This document shows positions 50,626 through 59,227 of a DNA stretch of 64,000 nucleotides, piece after piece. Made by a program: the position numbers and the translations under genes. Numbering within the stretch: position 1 is the stretch's first letter; each line of letters starts with the position of its first letter. The notes under the pieces are model-generated. The model was not told the DNA's origin. It saw only the letters and a program-made list of their open reading frames with translations, and ran no database searches. Source of the DNA: Amycolatopsis tucumanensis (GTDB lineage Bacteria > Actinomycetota > Actinomycetes > Mycobacteriales > Pseudonocardiaceae); the NCBI RefSeq assembly GCF_021654135.1, contig NZ_JAKGSD010000018.1:57271-121270 (forward strand). The letters are read 5' to 3'.

Positions 50626-51809
50626 CGCTCGACAGCCGTGCCTCGCGCGGCGTGTACCGCTGGATCGCGACCGGGTGCGTGCTCGCGCTGCTGGTGACGG
50701 CCGGCCTGTATCTGGTGCTCCGGGACAGCGGCGGCACCCGGATCTCCGCGTTGTTCGACCGGACCGTCGGCCTCTACGCCGGATCGTCGGTGCGCGTCCT
50801 CGGCGTGCCGGTCGGCGAGATCACCGGCGTCACGCCGGAAGGCGCCGTGGTACGCGTGGACATGCGCGTCGACGACGACGTGCAAATCCCCGCCGACGCC
50901 GGCGCCGTGGTGGTCGCGCCGAGCCTGGTCAGCGACCGGTACGTGCAGCTCACCCCGGCCTACGACAGCGGGCCGGTGATGGCGTCCGGCACGCTCATCC
51001 CGCAGGACCGCACCGCGACGCCGATGGAGCTGGACGACCTCTACGGCACGCTCGACAAGCTGTCGACCAGCCTCGGGCCCACCGGCGCCAACGCGAACGG
51101 CGCGCTGTCGAACCTGCTGGACACCGCCGCGGCCAACCTCGACGGCAACGGGCTGAACCTCAACAGCACCGTCACCGAGCTGGCGAACCTGTCGCGCACG
51201 CTCGACAACTCGAAGGACGACCTGTTCGGCACCGTGCGGAACCTCCAGTCGTTCACCACCGCGCTTGCGGACAGCGACGCGCAGCTCAACGAGTTCTACC
51301 AGCGGCTGGGGAACGTGACGGGCTTCCTCGCCGAGGACTCCGACGACGTCAGCGCCGCGCTGGCCGCGCTCGGCTCCTCGCTCGGCGACGTGCAGAGCTT
51401 CGTCGCCGAGAACAAGGATCTGCTCACGTCCAATGTGGACCGGCTGGCCGGCATCACGCAGGTGCTCGTCGACCAGCGCGCCGCGCTCGCCGAGGTGCTC
51501 GACGTCGGCCCGACCGGCATGACCAACTTCATCAACTCCTACGACGCGGCGTCCGGCAGCATCGCGATCCGCTACAACGCCAACGAGTTCACCAACCCGC
51601 TGATCACCACGCTGTGCAGGCTGATCAAGGCGTCCACGCCGGTCGGCCTGCCGACGACGGTCAGCGACGTGTGCGAGGCGATCGCCCCGGTGGTCGAGGG
51701 CATCGCGAAGGTCCCCTCGATCCCGCAACTGCTCGCCGACATCAACAGCGGCAAGCTCCCGCCGCTGCCGTTGCTGCCGCTGGTCGACATCCCGGAGGCC
51801 GGATCGTGA
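50622..51809 (+). CDS. mce4D: Mce family protein Mce4D
   Basis: 395 residues. Basic start, membrane helix (~14-33), Mce domain (~40-120: SSVRVLGVPVGEITGV; SLVSDRYVQLTP), followed by a long Asn/Leu/Asp-rich helical region and a C-terminal Leu/Pro-rich tail (LPPLPLLPLVDIP). ATG overlaps the mce4C stop by ATGA. Confidence 0.93.
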   Translation: MTLDSRASRGVYRWIATGCVLALLVTAGLYLVLRDSGGTRISALFDRTVGLYAGSSVRVLGVPVGEITGVTPEGAVVRVDMRVDDDVQIPADAGAVVVAPSLVSDRYVQLTPAYDSGPVMASGTLIPQDRTATPMELDDLYGTLDKLSTSLGPTGANANGALSNLLDTAAANLDGNGLNLNSTVTELANLSRTLDNSKDDLFGTVRNLQSFTTALADSDAQLNEFYQRLGNVTGFLAEDSDDVSAALAALGSSLGDVQSFVAENKDLLTSNVDRLAGITQVLVDQRAALAEVLDVGPTGMTNFINSYDAASGSIAIRYNANEFTNPLITTLCRLIKASTPVGLPTTVSDVCEAIAPVVEGIAKVPSIPQLLADINSGKLPPLPLLPLVDIPEAGS

Positions 51810-52990
51810 GGCGGCTGACCGGGGCGCTGTGCGGGGTGCTGCTGCTCGTCGCCGGCTGCGGCACGGCCGGGTTCTCCGGGCTCTACAACACGCCGCTGCC
51901 GGGCGGGGCGGACCTCGGCGACCACCCGTACCGCATCACCGCGCAGTTCGCCGACGTGCTCGACCTGGTGCCGCAGGCCGCGGTGAAGGTCAACGACGTG
52001 CCGATCGGCCGGGTCGACAGCGTCGAACTGGCGCCGGACACCAGGTCCGCCATCGTGCACATGAGCCTCAACGGCGACCTGAAGATGCCGGAGAACTCCT
52101 TCGCCCAGCTGCGCCAGTCGAGCCTGCTGGGGGAGAAGTTCGTGCAGCTCGCCGAGCCCGCCGGGGAACCGGCAGCCGCGCCGCTGCGTGAGGGCTCGGT
52201 GATCCCGCTGGCGCGCACCAACCGCAACCCCGAGGTCGAGGAGGTGCTGGGCGCGCTGTCGCTGCTGCTCAACGGCGGCGGGGTGAACCAGCTGGCCGAC
52301 ATCACCCGCGAGCTGAACCACGCGCTCACCGGCAACGAGGCGGAGATCCGCGCGCTGCTGGCGCGGGTGGACCGGATCGCGACCGAGCTGGACGGGCAGA
52401 AGTCGGAGATCATCCGGGCCATCGACGGGCTCAACCGGCTGTCCGGCACGCTCGTCGCCCAGACCGCGAACCTGACCACCGCGCTGGAGGACCTCGCGCC
52501 CGGCATGGCCGTGGTGACCCAGCAGCGGGACCAGCTCGTCGGGATGCTGCAGTCGCTCGACCGGTTGTCCGGCGTGGCCGTGGACACGATCGACGCGAGC
52601 CGGGAGTCGCTGCTGGCGGACCTGCGGGCGCTGGCGCCCACACTGTCCAAACTGGCCGAAGCGGGCACGAACCTGCCGGAGGCGCTGAAGATCCTGCCGA
52701 CCTACCCGCTGCCCGACGTCGCCGGGGACGTGGTGAAGGGCGACTACGCGAACGTGACCGCGCGGATCGACCTGAACCTGGACGCGATCTTCCAGAACAT
52801 CGCCAACTCCGGGAAGTTCCCGTCGATCGAGCTGCCGAGCAACAACCAGAGCAGCACGCAGGTCGCAGCGCCGCCACTGCCGATCCCGCAGCCCGCGACG
52901 CCGCAGGCGCAGACCCAGCCGGACCCGGTGACCGGTCTGCTCCCCGGACTGAGCGACCTGCTCGGCAACCTGCTGGGAGGGACGCCGTGA
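51806..52990 (+). CDS. mce4E: Mce4E lipoprotein (LprN-like)
   Basis: 394 residues. Signal peptide with lipobox LVAGC (Cys ~18), so it is lipid-anchored, as in the LprN/Mce4E proteins. Mce domain ~45-125 (AAVKVNDVPIGRVDSV; LLGEKFVQLAEP) and long needle helices follow. The C-terminal ~60 residues are Pro/Gln-rich. GTG overlaps the mce4D stop. Confidence 0.94.
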   Translation: MRRLTGALCGVLLLVAGCGTAGFSGLYNTPLPGGADLGDHPYRITAQFADVLDLVPQAAVKVNDVPIGRVDSVELAPDTRSAIVHMSLNGDLKMPENSFAQLRQSSLLGEKFVQLAEPAGEPAAAPLREGSVIPLARTNRNPEVEEVLGALSLLLNGGGVNQLADITRELNHALTGNEAEIRALLARVDRIATELDGQKSEIIRAIDGLNRLSGTLVAQTANLTTALEDLAPGMAVVTQQRDQLVGMLQSLDRLSGVAVDTIDASRESLLADLRALAPTLSKLAEAGTNLPEALKILPTYPLPDVAGDVVKGDYANVTARIDLNLDAIFQNIANSGKFPSIELPSNNQSSTQVAAPPLPIPQPATPQAQTQPDPVTGLLPGLSDLLGNLLGGTP

Positions 52991-54225
52991 TCACCCGCAA
53001 GCACCGGATCCAGCTGATCGCGTTCCTGCTGATCGCGCTCGCGTCCGTCGGTTACGCCGGCGGCCGGTACGCCGGGCTGGACCGGCTGTTCGGCACCAGC
53101 GGGTACCTGGTCACCGCGAACCTGACCGAGTCGGGCGGGATCTTCGAGGGCGCCGAGGTGACCTACCGCGGCGTCGCGGTCGGACGGGTGTCCAAGCTGC
53201 ACCTGACCGACGAGGGGGTCGCGGTCGACCTGGACATCACCTCCGACGAGAAGATCCCGGCCGACACCGAAGCCGTGGTGGCGACCCGGTCGGCGGTCGG
53301 CGAGCAGTACGTCGACCTGCGGCCCAAGCACCAGGACGGGCCCTACCTCGCGGACGGGTCGGTGATCACCAGCGACCGCACGGCGATCCCGCTCTCGCCG
53401 GACACCGTGCTGGCCAACCTGGACCGCCTGGTGTCCAGTGTGGACACCCAGTCGCTGAAGACCGTGGTGGACGAGACCTACGACGCGTTCGCGGGCAGCG
53501 GCCACGACCTGCAGCAGCTGCTCGACACGGCGAACTCGTTCACCACGGCGGCGACGGAGAACCTGCCGCAGACCACGCGGCTGCTGGCCGACGGCCGGGT
53601 CGTGCTGGACACCCAGCAGCGGCAGGCCGACACCATCACCTCGATGGCCAGCGGGCTGCGCACGATCGCCGAGCAGCTCAAGGGCGCCGACCCGGACCTG
53701 CGGAAGGTCATCGACACCACGCCCGGACTGGCCCGGGACCTGGACACGATCCTCGCGACCTCCGGCACCGACCTCGGCGTGCTGATCGCGAACCTCCTCA
53801 CCACCGCGCAGATCACCTCGGTGCGCACGGACGCGATCGAGCAGCTGCTGGTCGCCTACCCGGTGATCTCGGCCTTCACGCGGTCGGTGTGGTCCAACGG
53901 CGAAGGCCACCTCGGGCTGGTGCTGAACTTCTTCGACCCGCACTCGTGCACCAAGGGCTACGAGACGACGCAGCAGCGCCCGGCGAACGACACCCGCGAG
54001 GTGCCCGCCAACCGGCAGGCCTACTGCGCCGAGCCGCCGGGCAGCGCGACCGGGGTGCGTGGCGCGCAGAACGCGCCGTACGCGGGCAAGCCGGTCAACC
54101 CGGCGAAGCCGAACGACCCCGCGCCGGCGCCCGCGCAGTCCACGTCGGCGCAGATGCCCGGCGTGCTGGGGCTGGTCACCGGTACCGCGAGTTCGCTCGG
54201 GCAGCTGCTGGGGCTGCCGGGATGA
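52987..54225 (+). CDS. mce4F: Mce family protein Mce4F
   Basis: 412 residues. Membrane helix at ~9-30, Mce domain ~38-118 (AEVTYRGVAVGRVSKL; SAVGEQYVDLRP), helical domain, and a C-terminal Pro/Ala/Gln-rich tail. Last of the six Mce subunits. GTG overlaps mce4E, and its stop overlaps the first Mce-associated gene. Confidence 0.93.
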   Translation: MITRKHRIQLIAFLLIALASVGYAGGRYAGLDRLFGTSGYLVTANLTESGGIFEGAEVTYRGVAVGRVSKLHLTDEGVAVDLDITSDEKIPADTEAVVATRSAVGEQYVDLRPKHQDGPYLADGSVITSDRTAIPLSPDTVLANLDRLVSSVDTQSLKTVVDETYDAFAGSGHDLQQLLDTANSFTTAATENLPQTTRLLADGRVVLDTQQRQADTITSMASGLRTIAEQLKGADPDLRKVIDTTPGLARDLDTILATSGTDLGVLIANLLTTAQITSVRTDAIEQLLVAYPVISAFTRSVWSNGEGHLGLVLNFFDPHSCTKGYETTQQRPANDTREVPANRQAYCAEPPGSATGVRGAQNAPYAGKPVNPAKPNDPAPAPAQSTSAQMPGVLGLVTGTASSLGQLLGLPG

Positions 54226-54698
54226 CACGGGTGCTGAGCGCGCTGGCCGCGGTGGCGGTGCTGGCGGCGGCGTGGTTCGGGTGGAGCTGGTGGAGCGCGG
54301 CGCACGACGACGGGCTGGTCCGCGCCCGCGACCGGGACGCGGTGATCGCCGCCGCGGGTGACGCGCTGGTCGCGTTGAACACGATCGACTACCGCGAGGC
54401 CGGGGCCGCGCTGGACCGGTGGATCGCGGTGACGAGCGGCCAGCTGGGCTCGTCGTTGAGCGGGGACCGGCAGGGGCAGGTGGACCGGGCCACCGCGGGG
54501 AAGCTCGTCGCCACGGCGTCGTTGCGGCAGATCGCCGTGACGGAGCTGAACAGCGACGCGGCGCGGGTGATCGCGGTGCTGGACGTGTCGATCGCGTCCG
54601 GTGGCGGTGAGCCGAAGCCGGGCCGCAGCCACCTGACCGCGGACGTGGCGCGGGCGGACGGGACGTGGAAGATCACGGCCGTGCAGGGGGCTTCGTGA
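54222..54698 (+). CDS. Mce-associated membrane protein, first copy
   Basis: 158 residues. One N-terminal transmembrane helix (residues ~4-27), then an NTF2-like/Tim44-like Mas domain (DALVALNTIDYREAGAALDRWIAVTSG; ending ADGTWKIT). Such proteins (Mam4A/Mam4B, Rv3493c/Rv3492c) follow mce4 in mycobacteria and stabilise the importer. Overlaps mce4F (ATGA) and the next copy (GTGA). Confidence 0.88.
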   Translation: MTRVLSALAAVAVLAAAWFGWSWWSAAHDDGLVRARDRDAVIAAAGDALVALNTIDYREAGAALDRWIAVTSGQLGSSLSGDRQGQVDRATAGKLVATASLRQIAVTELNSDAARVIAVLDVSIASGGGEPKPGRSHLTADVARADGTWKITAVQGAS

Positions 54699-55195
54699 CT
54701 TCCCGTGTGGCGACGTGGGTTTCGGTGCTCACGGCGGTGATCGTGCTGGCGGGCGGGTTCGCCGGGTGGGCCGCGGTGCAGGCCGGCCAGTGGCGCACCT
54801 CGAACGCCGCGCTGGCGGACCCGGCGGCGACCGCCGAGGCCTCGGAGCAGATCAGCGCGGCCCTGAAAGCGGTCTTTTCCTACGACTACGGCAACCTGGC
54901 GCGCACCGAGCGGGCGGCCGCGTCGGTCCTGGTGGACGACGCGGTGACCCAGTATCGCGACACCTTCGCCGCGGCGCAGGAGCAGGCGGTGTCGCAGAAA
55001 CTGATCCGCACCACGACGGTGGCGTCGCTCGGGCTGCAGGACCTCGACGGCGATTCCGCGCGGGCACTGGCGTTCCTGGAACAGCAGATGCTCAACACGA
55101 CGAACGGGCAGCAGACGTCGTCCTCGGCGGCTCTGTCCGTGGTGGCGCGCAAGGTGGACGGGGCGTGGAAGATCGCGGCGCTGACGCCGCTGTGA
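54695..55195 (+). CDS. Mce-associated membrane protein, second copy
   Basis: 166 residues. N-terminal helix (~8-32) and a Mas domain (FSYDYGNLARTERAAASVLVDDAVTQYRDTF; ending VDGAWKIAAL). FSYDY and the Arg/Asp-rich centre are typical of the second Mce-associated protein. Its stop abuts the convergent MEDS-ATPase stop without a gap, so there is no room for a terminator. Confidence 0.88.
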   Translation: MTSRVATWVSVLTAVIVLAGGFAGWAAVQAGQWRTSNAALADPAATAEASEQISAALKAVFSYDYGNLARTERAAASVLVDDAVTQYRDTFAAAQEQAVSQKLIRTTTVASLGLQDLDGDSARALAFLEQQMLNTTNGQQTSSSAALSVVARKVDGAWKIAALTPL

Positions 55196-56101
55196 TCACA
55201 GGCGCAGCAGCGCGTACTGCGTCGTCCGGCCCGGTTGCGTGTACGTGCGCACCAGGTCGGCCAGCTGGTGCACCAGCAGCAGCCCGCGCCCGCCCAGCGC
55301 GCCCGGCGGCTGCGGGCGCCGCCCGGCCAGCGGGTCCGCCAGGAAACCGTCGTCGTGCACGGCGCAGCACAGGTGGCCGTCCGCGGGCCACAGCTCGACC
55401 CGGCACGAGCCGCCGGCGTGGCGCAGGCTGTTGGTCACCAGCTCGGTGACGATCAGCTCCAGATCGGGCACCCGGACCTCGCTCAGGCCGAACACCCGCG
55501 CCTGCTCCGCCGCCCAGTGGCGGGCCTCGCGGACGCCCCAGTCACCGGTCACCGCGAAGTCCACCGGCGCCGCGGCCGGCACCGGCTGGTTGTAGCGCGC
55601 CACCACGTCGTCCGGCGCGTACTGCTCGCTGGCGTACCGCCGCGACGCCTCCCACACCTCCGGGTGCGTCTCGCGGGCGTCGGCGACCACGGACGGCTCC
55701 AGCGCCGCCGTGTCGTAGGGGCACACGATCGTCACGTCCCGGCCGTCGAACGCGTGGTTGATCAGCGCCTCGTGCTGCGCGCACGCCGGGTACTCGGTGG
55801 CCGAGCGGCCCGCCCAGATCGGCTCGCCGATGATGCGCACGTGCCGGTCCGGGTGCGCGTCGGCGAACCGGCGAAGAACCGTCGGGATGATCCGGCCGGG
55901 GTTGCGGCCCGCCTCGGTCATGTCCAGCCACAGCACCTCGTCCGAGCCGACCGCGGGCCGCAGCACGGACAGCCGGTCACCGGGCACGGCGACCGCGACC
56001 GGTTCCCGCCGCGCGAGGCCGTCGGTGACGAAGGGCACGAGGGCGTCCAGGTACTCGTCGTCGGAGCTGTAGAACAGCGCGGGGTGCACGAACGCGGTCA
56101 C
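55196..56101 (-). CDS. MEDS-domain protein with anti-sigma-type ATPase domain
   Basis: 301 residues. The N-terminal ~170 residues are a MEDS (methanogen/methylotroph DcmR sensory) domain (HPALFYSSDDEYLDALVPF). The C-terminal ~130 residues are a HATPase_c_2 domain of the SpoIIAB/RsbW kind, with the N-box ELVTNSLRHAGG, HDDGF, and GALGGRGLLLVHQLAD. It likely acts as an anti-sigma factor or serine kinase, with the sensor domain controlling it. It is co-transcribed with a MEDS-STAS protein whose stop overlaps its GTG (GTGA). The sigma factor target is not in the window. Confidence 0.87.
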   Translation of the reverse strand: MTAFVHPALFYSSDDEYLDALVPFVTDGLARREPVAVAVPGDRLSVLRPAVGSDEVLWLDMTEAGRNPGRIIPTVLRRFADAHPDRHVRIIGEPIWAGRSATEYPACAQHEALINHAFDGRDVTIVCPYDTAALEPSVVADARETHPEVWEASRRYASEQYAPDDVVARYNQPVPAAAPVDFAVTGDWGVREARHWAAEQARVFGLSEVRVPDLELIVTELVTNSLRHAGGSCRVELWPADGHLCCAVHDDGFLADPLAGRRPQPPGALGGRGLLLVHQLADLVRTYTQPGRTTQYALLRL

Positions 56102-56880
56102 GCGGCCCCCTCCACCCGCACCGTCGACAGCCCCAGCACTTCGACCAGGCGGGAGACGGCCGGCGAGGGATCACGCAACACCAGTGTCGCACCACGGTTC
56201 GCGGCGTGCTCGGCCAGCCGCGTCAAGCTGCGGTGGTCGGCGAACCGCAGGCCACGCACGTCGAGCACGAGGCTGCCCGCCACCGGCTGCGGATCCGCCC
56301 GCCGCAGCGCCTCGACGAGCAGCTCCTCGGTCGAGAGGTCGAGCTCCCCGGCGAGCGCGGCCGACGCCGACGCCGAGCCGAAGAGCCGGAACCCGGGGTC
56401 GGCGTTCGTCGCCGGATGCATGGACGCCACCCTCGCCACCACCTCGTCACCAACCTGCCCGCGGTCGTACCCGCACATCGCGGAGAACGGGCGCACCGCG
56501 GCGTACCGGTCCACCGCGTGCTCGTAGCGCGCGAGCGCGTCGAGCTGCCCGGGGGCGGTCACGAGCGGCGTCCAGTCCGCCGCGACCCGCAGCCCGGTGT
56601 AGCCCGCCGCGAGCGCGGCCTCGGTCGCCAGTGCGTAGTTGCGCGCCTGCTCGTCCGGATCGACCACGGCACCCGCGGGGCAGGTCTCGTCGAGCGAGAC
56701 CGTCCGCGCCGCGCCGGTGCGCAACGCGTCGTCCAGCCCGTCGAGCGCGGGCTCGCCGGGCGCGACGAACCAGACCTGCCTGCCGCGGGCGAGCCCGTCG
56801 CGCAGGAACTCCCGCGCGCGGGCCCGGAAATCCGCCGTGGACTCGAAGGCCCAGCACCGGTGATCGTGAAGCACCGACAC
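56098..56880 (-). CDS. MEDS-STAS protein, probable anti-anti-sigma partner
   Basis: 260 residues. N-terminal MEDS domain (residues ~1-165; HDHRCWAFES at the start) is fused to a STAS domain (~170-255). The STAS core reads LDVRGLRFADHRSLTRL, with FADHRSL where SpoIIAA-type proteins have FxDSSGL, so the usual phospho-serine is not conserved. Two starts are possible: GTG at 56880 and GTG at 56874, which sits 6 nt after a TACGCT box. It precedes the MEDS-ATPase gene and is coupled to it. Confidence 0.85.
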   Translation of the reverse strand: MSVLHDHRCWAFESTADFRARAREFLRDGLARGRQVWFVAPGEPALDGLDDALRTGAARTVSLDETCPAGAVVDPDEQARNYALATEAALAAGYTGLRVAADWTPLVTAPGQLDALARYEHAVDRYAAVRPFSAMCGYDRGQVGDEVVARVASMHPATNADPGFRLFGSASASAALAGELDLSTEELLVEALRRADPQPVAGSLVLDVRGLRFADHRSLTRLAEHAANRGATLVLRDPSPAVSRLVEVLGLSTVRVEGAA

Positions 56881-56895
56881 AGCGTAGTCGTCTCG

Positions 56896-58692
56896 TTACT
56901 TCTGGTACAGGCCTTCGATGAAGGTCGCGTAGTTCTTCGTCACCACGTTGCGCTTGAGCTTCAGGCTCGGCGTGATCTCGCCGCCCGCCTCGGTGAAGTC
57001 GTTGCCGAGGATGACGAACTTCTTGATCGACTCGGCGTGCGAGACCTGCTTGTTCGCCTCGTCGACGGCGCCCTGCACGGCCGCGATCAGGTCCGGGTCC
57101 TGTGCCAGGTCGGCGACCGTCGCGTCGGCCGGCTTGCCGTTCTGCGACTTCCAGGCCGGGAAGAACTCCTCGTCGATCGTGATCAGCGCGGCGATGAACG
57201 GGCGCTGGTCGCCGACCACCATGGCCTGGGAGATCAGCGGGTGGGCGCGCATGGTGTCCTCGAGACCGGACGGGGCGACGTTCTTGCCGCCCGCCGTCAC
57301 GATGATCTCCTTCTTGCGCCCGGTGATCTTCAGGAAGCCGTCGTCGTCGAGCTCGCCGAGGTCGCCGGTGTGGAACCAGCCGTCCTCCAGCGCCTCCTTG
57401 GTGGCGGTCTCGTTGTTGAAGTACGCGCCGAACACGACGTCGCCCTTGAGCAGGACCTCGCCGTCTTCGGCGATCCGCACGGAGGTGCCCGCCACCGGGC
57501 GGCCCACGGTGCCGACGCGGAACGCGTCCTGCGTGTTCACGTTCGCCGCGGCCGAGGTCTCGGTCAGGCCGTAGCCCTCGAACACCGGCACGCCGATGCC
57601 GCGGAAGAAGTGCGCCAGCCGGGCGCCCAGCGGCGCGCCGCCGGAGACCGCGGCGATGCAGCGGCCGCCGAGCGCGGCCCGCAGCTTGCCGTAGACCAGC
57701 TTGTCGAACAGCAGGTGCTGCGCCTTCAGGCCCAGCCCGGCGCCGCCGGTGTCCTGCGCCTCGCTGTAGGACACCGCGACCTGCTCGGCCCGGTCGAAGA
57801 TCTTGCCCTTGCCCTCGGAGTGCGCCTTCTGCTTCGCGCCGTTGTAGACCTTTTCGAACACGCGCGGCACGGCCACCACGAACGTCGGCCGGAAGGTGCC
57901 CAGGTCGGCCACCAGGTTCTTGACGTCCGGGGTGTGGCCGAGCGTCACGCGCGCGGTGACGGCGGTGACGGCGATCGCGCGGGCCAGCACGTGCGCCAGC
58001 GGCAGGAAGCACAGCAGCGAGTTGCCCTGCTCCATCAGCTGCGGGAAGGCGTTGATGTCGGCCCGGATCTCGGCCAGCAGGTTGCGGTGGTTCAGCTCGA
58101 CGCCCTTGGGACGGCCGGTGGTGCCCGAGGTGTACACGATGGTGGCCAGGTCGCCCGCCTGCACGATGCGGCGCCGCTCGTGCACGGTGTCGTCGGCCAC
58201 GTCGGCGCCCAGCGTGGTCAGCTCGTCCACCGCGGGGCGGGCCGCCTCGATCTGCCAGGTGTACTGCAGGCCGGGCAGCCGGTCGCGGACCTCGTCGACC
58301 GCGGCCAGGTGCTCGCTCGTCTCCACGAAGACGCCCTTGGCGCCGGAGTCGGACAGGATCCAGGCGACCTGCTCGGGCGAGGACGTGTCGTAGATCGGCA
58401 CGGTGACGGCGCCCGCCGCCCAGATGGCGAAGTCGATCAGCGTCCACTCGTACCGGGTCTTGGACATCAGGCCGACCCGGTCGCCGCGCTCGATCCCGGC
58501 CTCGACCAGGCCCTTCGCGACGCCGATGACCTGGGCGGCGAACTCGCGGGCCGTGACGTCCAGCCACGAGCCGTCCACCTGGCGGCGGAAGCTGATCGCG
58601 TCGGGGAACCGCTCGGCGTTCGCCCACACGATGTCGGCGAGGTTCTCGTCATCGGCAACCGGCTGCACTGCCGGGGCGCTGTACTCGCGCAC
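56896..58692 (-). CDS. fadD15: Long-chain acyl-CoA synthetase (FadD15-like)
   Basis: 598 residues. Adenylate-forming ligase with IVYTSGTTGRPKGVELNH (P-loop, about residue 190), VFEGYGLTETSAA, WFHTGDLGELDDDGFL, TGRKKEIIVTAGGKNVAPSGLED (quoted in part) and a C-terminal LKRNVVTKNY lysine region. It matches the FadD15 group of actinobacterial long-chain fatty acyl-CoA synthetases, and its neighbours follow the M. tuberculosis Rv2187-Rv2183c order. GGAGG precedes the GTG start. Likely activates C16-C18 fatty acids for degradation or lipid synthesis. Confidence 0.93.
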   Translation of the reverse strand: MREYSAPAVQPVADDENLADIVWANAERFPDAISFRRQVDGSWLDVTAREFAAQVIGVAKGLVEAGIERGDRVGLMSKTRYEWTLIDFAIWAAGAVTVPIYDTSSPEQVAWILSDSGAKGVFVETSEHLAAVDEVRDRLPGLQYTWQIEAARPAVDELTTLGADVADDTVHERRRIVQAGDLATIVYTSGTTGRPKGVELNHRNLLAEIRADINAFPQLMEQGNSLLCFLPLAHVLARAIAVTAVTARVTLGHTPDVKNLVADLGTFRPTFVVAVPRVFEKVYNGAKQKAHSEGKGKIFDRAEQVAVSYSEAQDTGGAGLGLKAQHLLFDKLVYGKLRAALGGRCIAAVSGGAPLGARLAHFFRGIGVPVFEGYGLTETSAAANVNTQDAFRVGTVGRPVAGTSVRIAEDGEVLLKGDVVFGAYFNNETATKEALEDGWFHTGDLGELDDDGFLKITGRKKEIIVTAGGKNVAPSGLEDTMRAHPLISQAMVVGDQRPFIAALITIDEEFFPAWKSQNGKPADATVADLAQDPDLIAAVQGAVDEANKQVSHAESIKKFVILGNDFTEAGGEITPSLKLKRNVVTKNYATFIEGLYQK

Positions 58693-58805
58693 GGTGGACC
58701 TCCGTGGTTCAAGGGTGTTACTCGCCAGTCACAACTTAGCGTCGGTGACACCTTACGACCAAGGGGGCGGACCGCCGGTAACACGGGCATGACATTCTCA
58801 CTCGC

Positions 58806-59207
58806 GTGAGCACGCTCAACGGTGCGCCGCCCAGCATCGACATCGTCGACGAGACCTTCCTCGCGGTGCCGCCCGGCACCGTGGCGGCGGTGTTCGCCGA
58901 CCCGGCCGCGTGGCGGCGGTACTGGCCCGACCTGGTGCTCGAGGTCTACACCGACCGCGGCGAGGAGGGCCTGCGCTGGACCGTCCGGGGCGCGCTGGTC
59001 GGCACGATGGAGGTCTGGCTCGAGCGCACGCTGGACGGCACGCTGCTGCACTACTTCCTGCGCGCGAGCCCGGCCGGGGAAATGAGCCCCCGGCAGCTGC
59101 GCCGCGAATTCGACCGCAGGGCCCGCGCGGCCAAGGCCGTGGCGCTGGGCCTGAAGGAGATCCTGGAGGACGGTCGGGAGCCCGGGATTCCCCCGCGGAC
59201 TTCTTAG
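58806..59207 (+). CDS. SRPBCC (START-like) lipid-binding protein, first copy
   Basis: 133 residues. A beta-strand-rich domain of the polyketide cyclase/dehydrase (SRPBCC) type (ETFLAVPPGTVAAVFADPAAWRRYWPDL; EVYTDRGEEGLRWTV; WLERTLDGTLLHYFLRA), with a C-terminal helix (EFDRRARAAKAVALGLKEIL). It corresponds by position to Rv2186c of M. tuberculosis. It may bind a hydrophobic ligand. Divergent from fadD15. A CATTCT box lies 7 nt before the GTG. Confidence 0.78.
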   Translation: MSTLNGAPPSIDIVDETFLAVPPGTVAAVFADPAAWRRYWPDLVLEVYTDRGEEGLRWTVRGALVGTMEVWLERTLDGTLLHYFLRASPAGEMSPRQLRREFDRRARAAKAVALGLKEILEDGREPGIPPRTS

Positions 59208-59213
59208 CATCGC

Positions 59214-59219
59214 TAAACT
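59214..59219 (+). promoter_or_regulatory. Candidate -10 element (TAAACT) for the metallophosphoesterase gene
   Basis: TAAACT ends 8 nt before the ATG at 59228; no Shine-Dalgarno is seen. Confidence 0.45.
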
Positions 59220-59227
59220 GGGCAATC

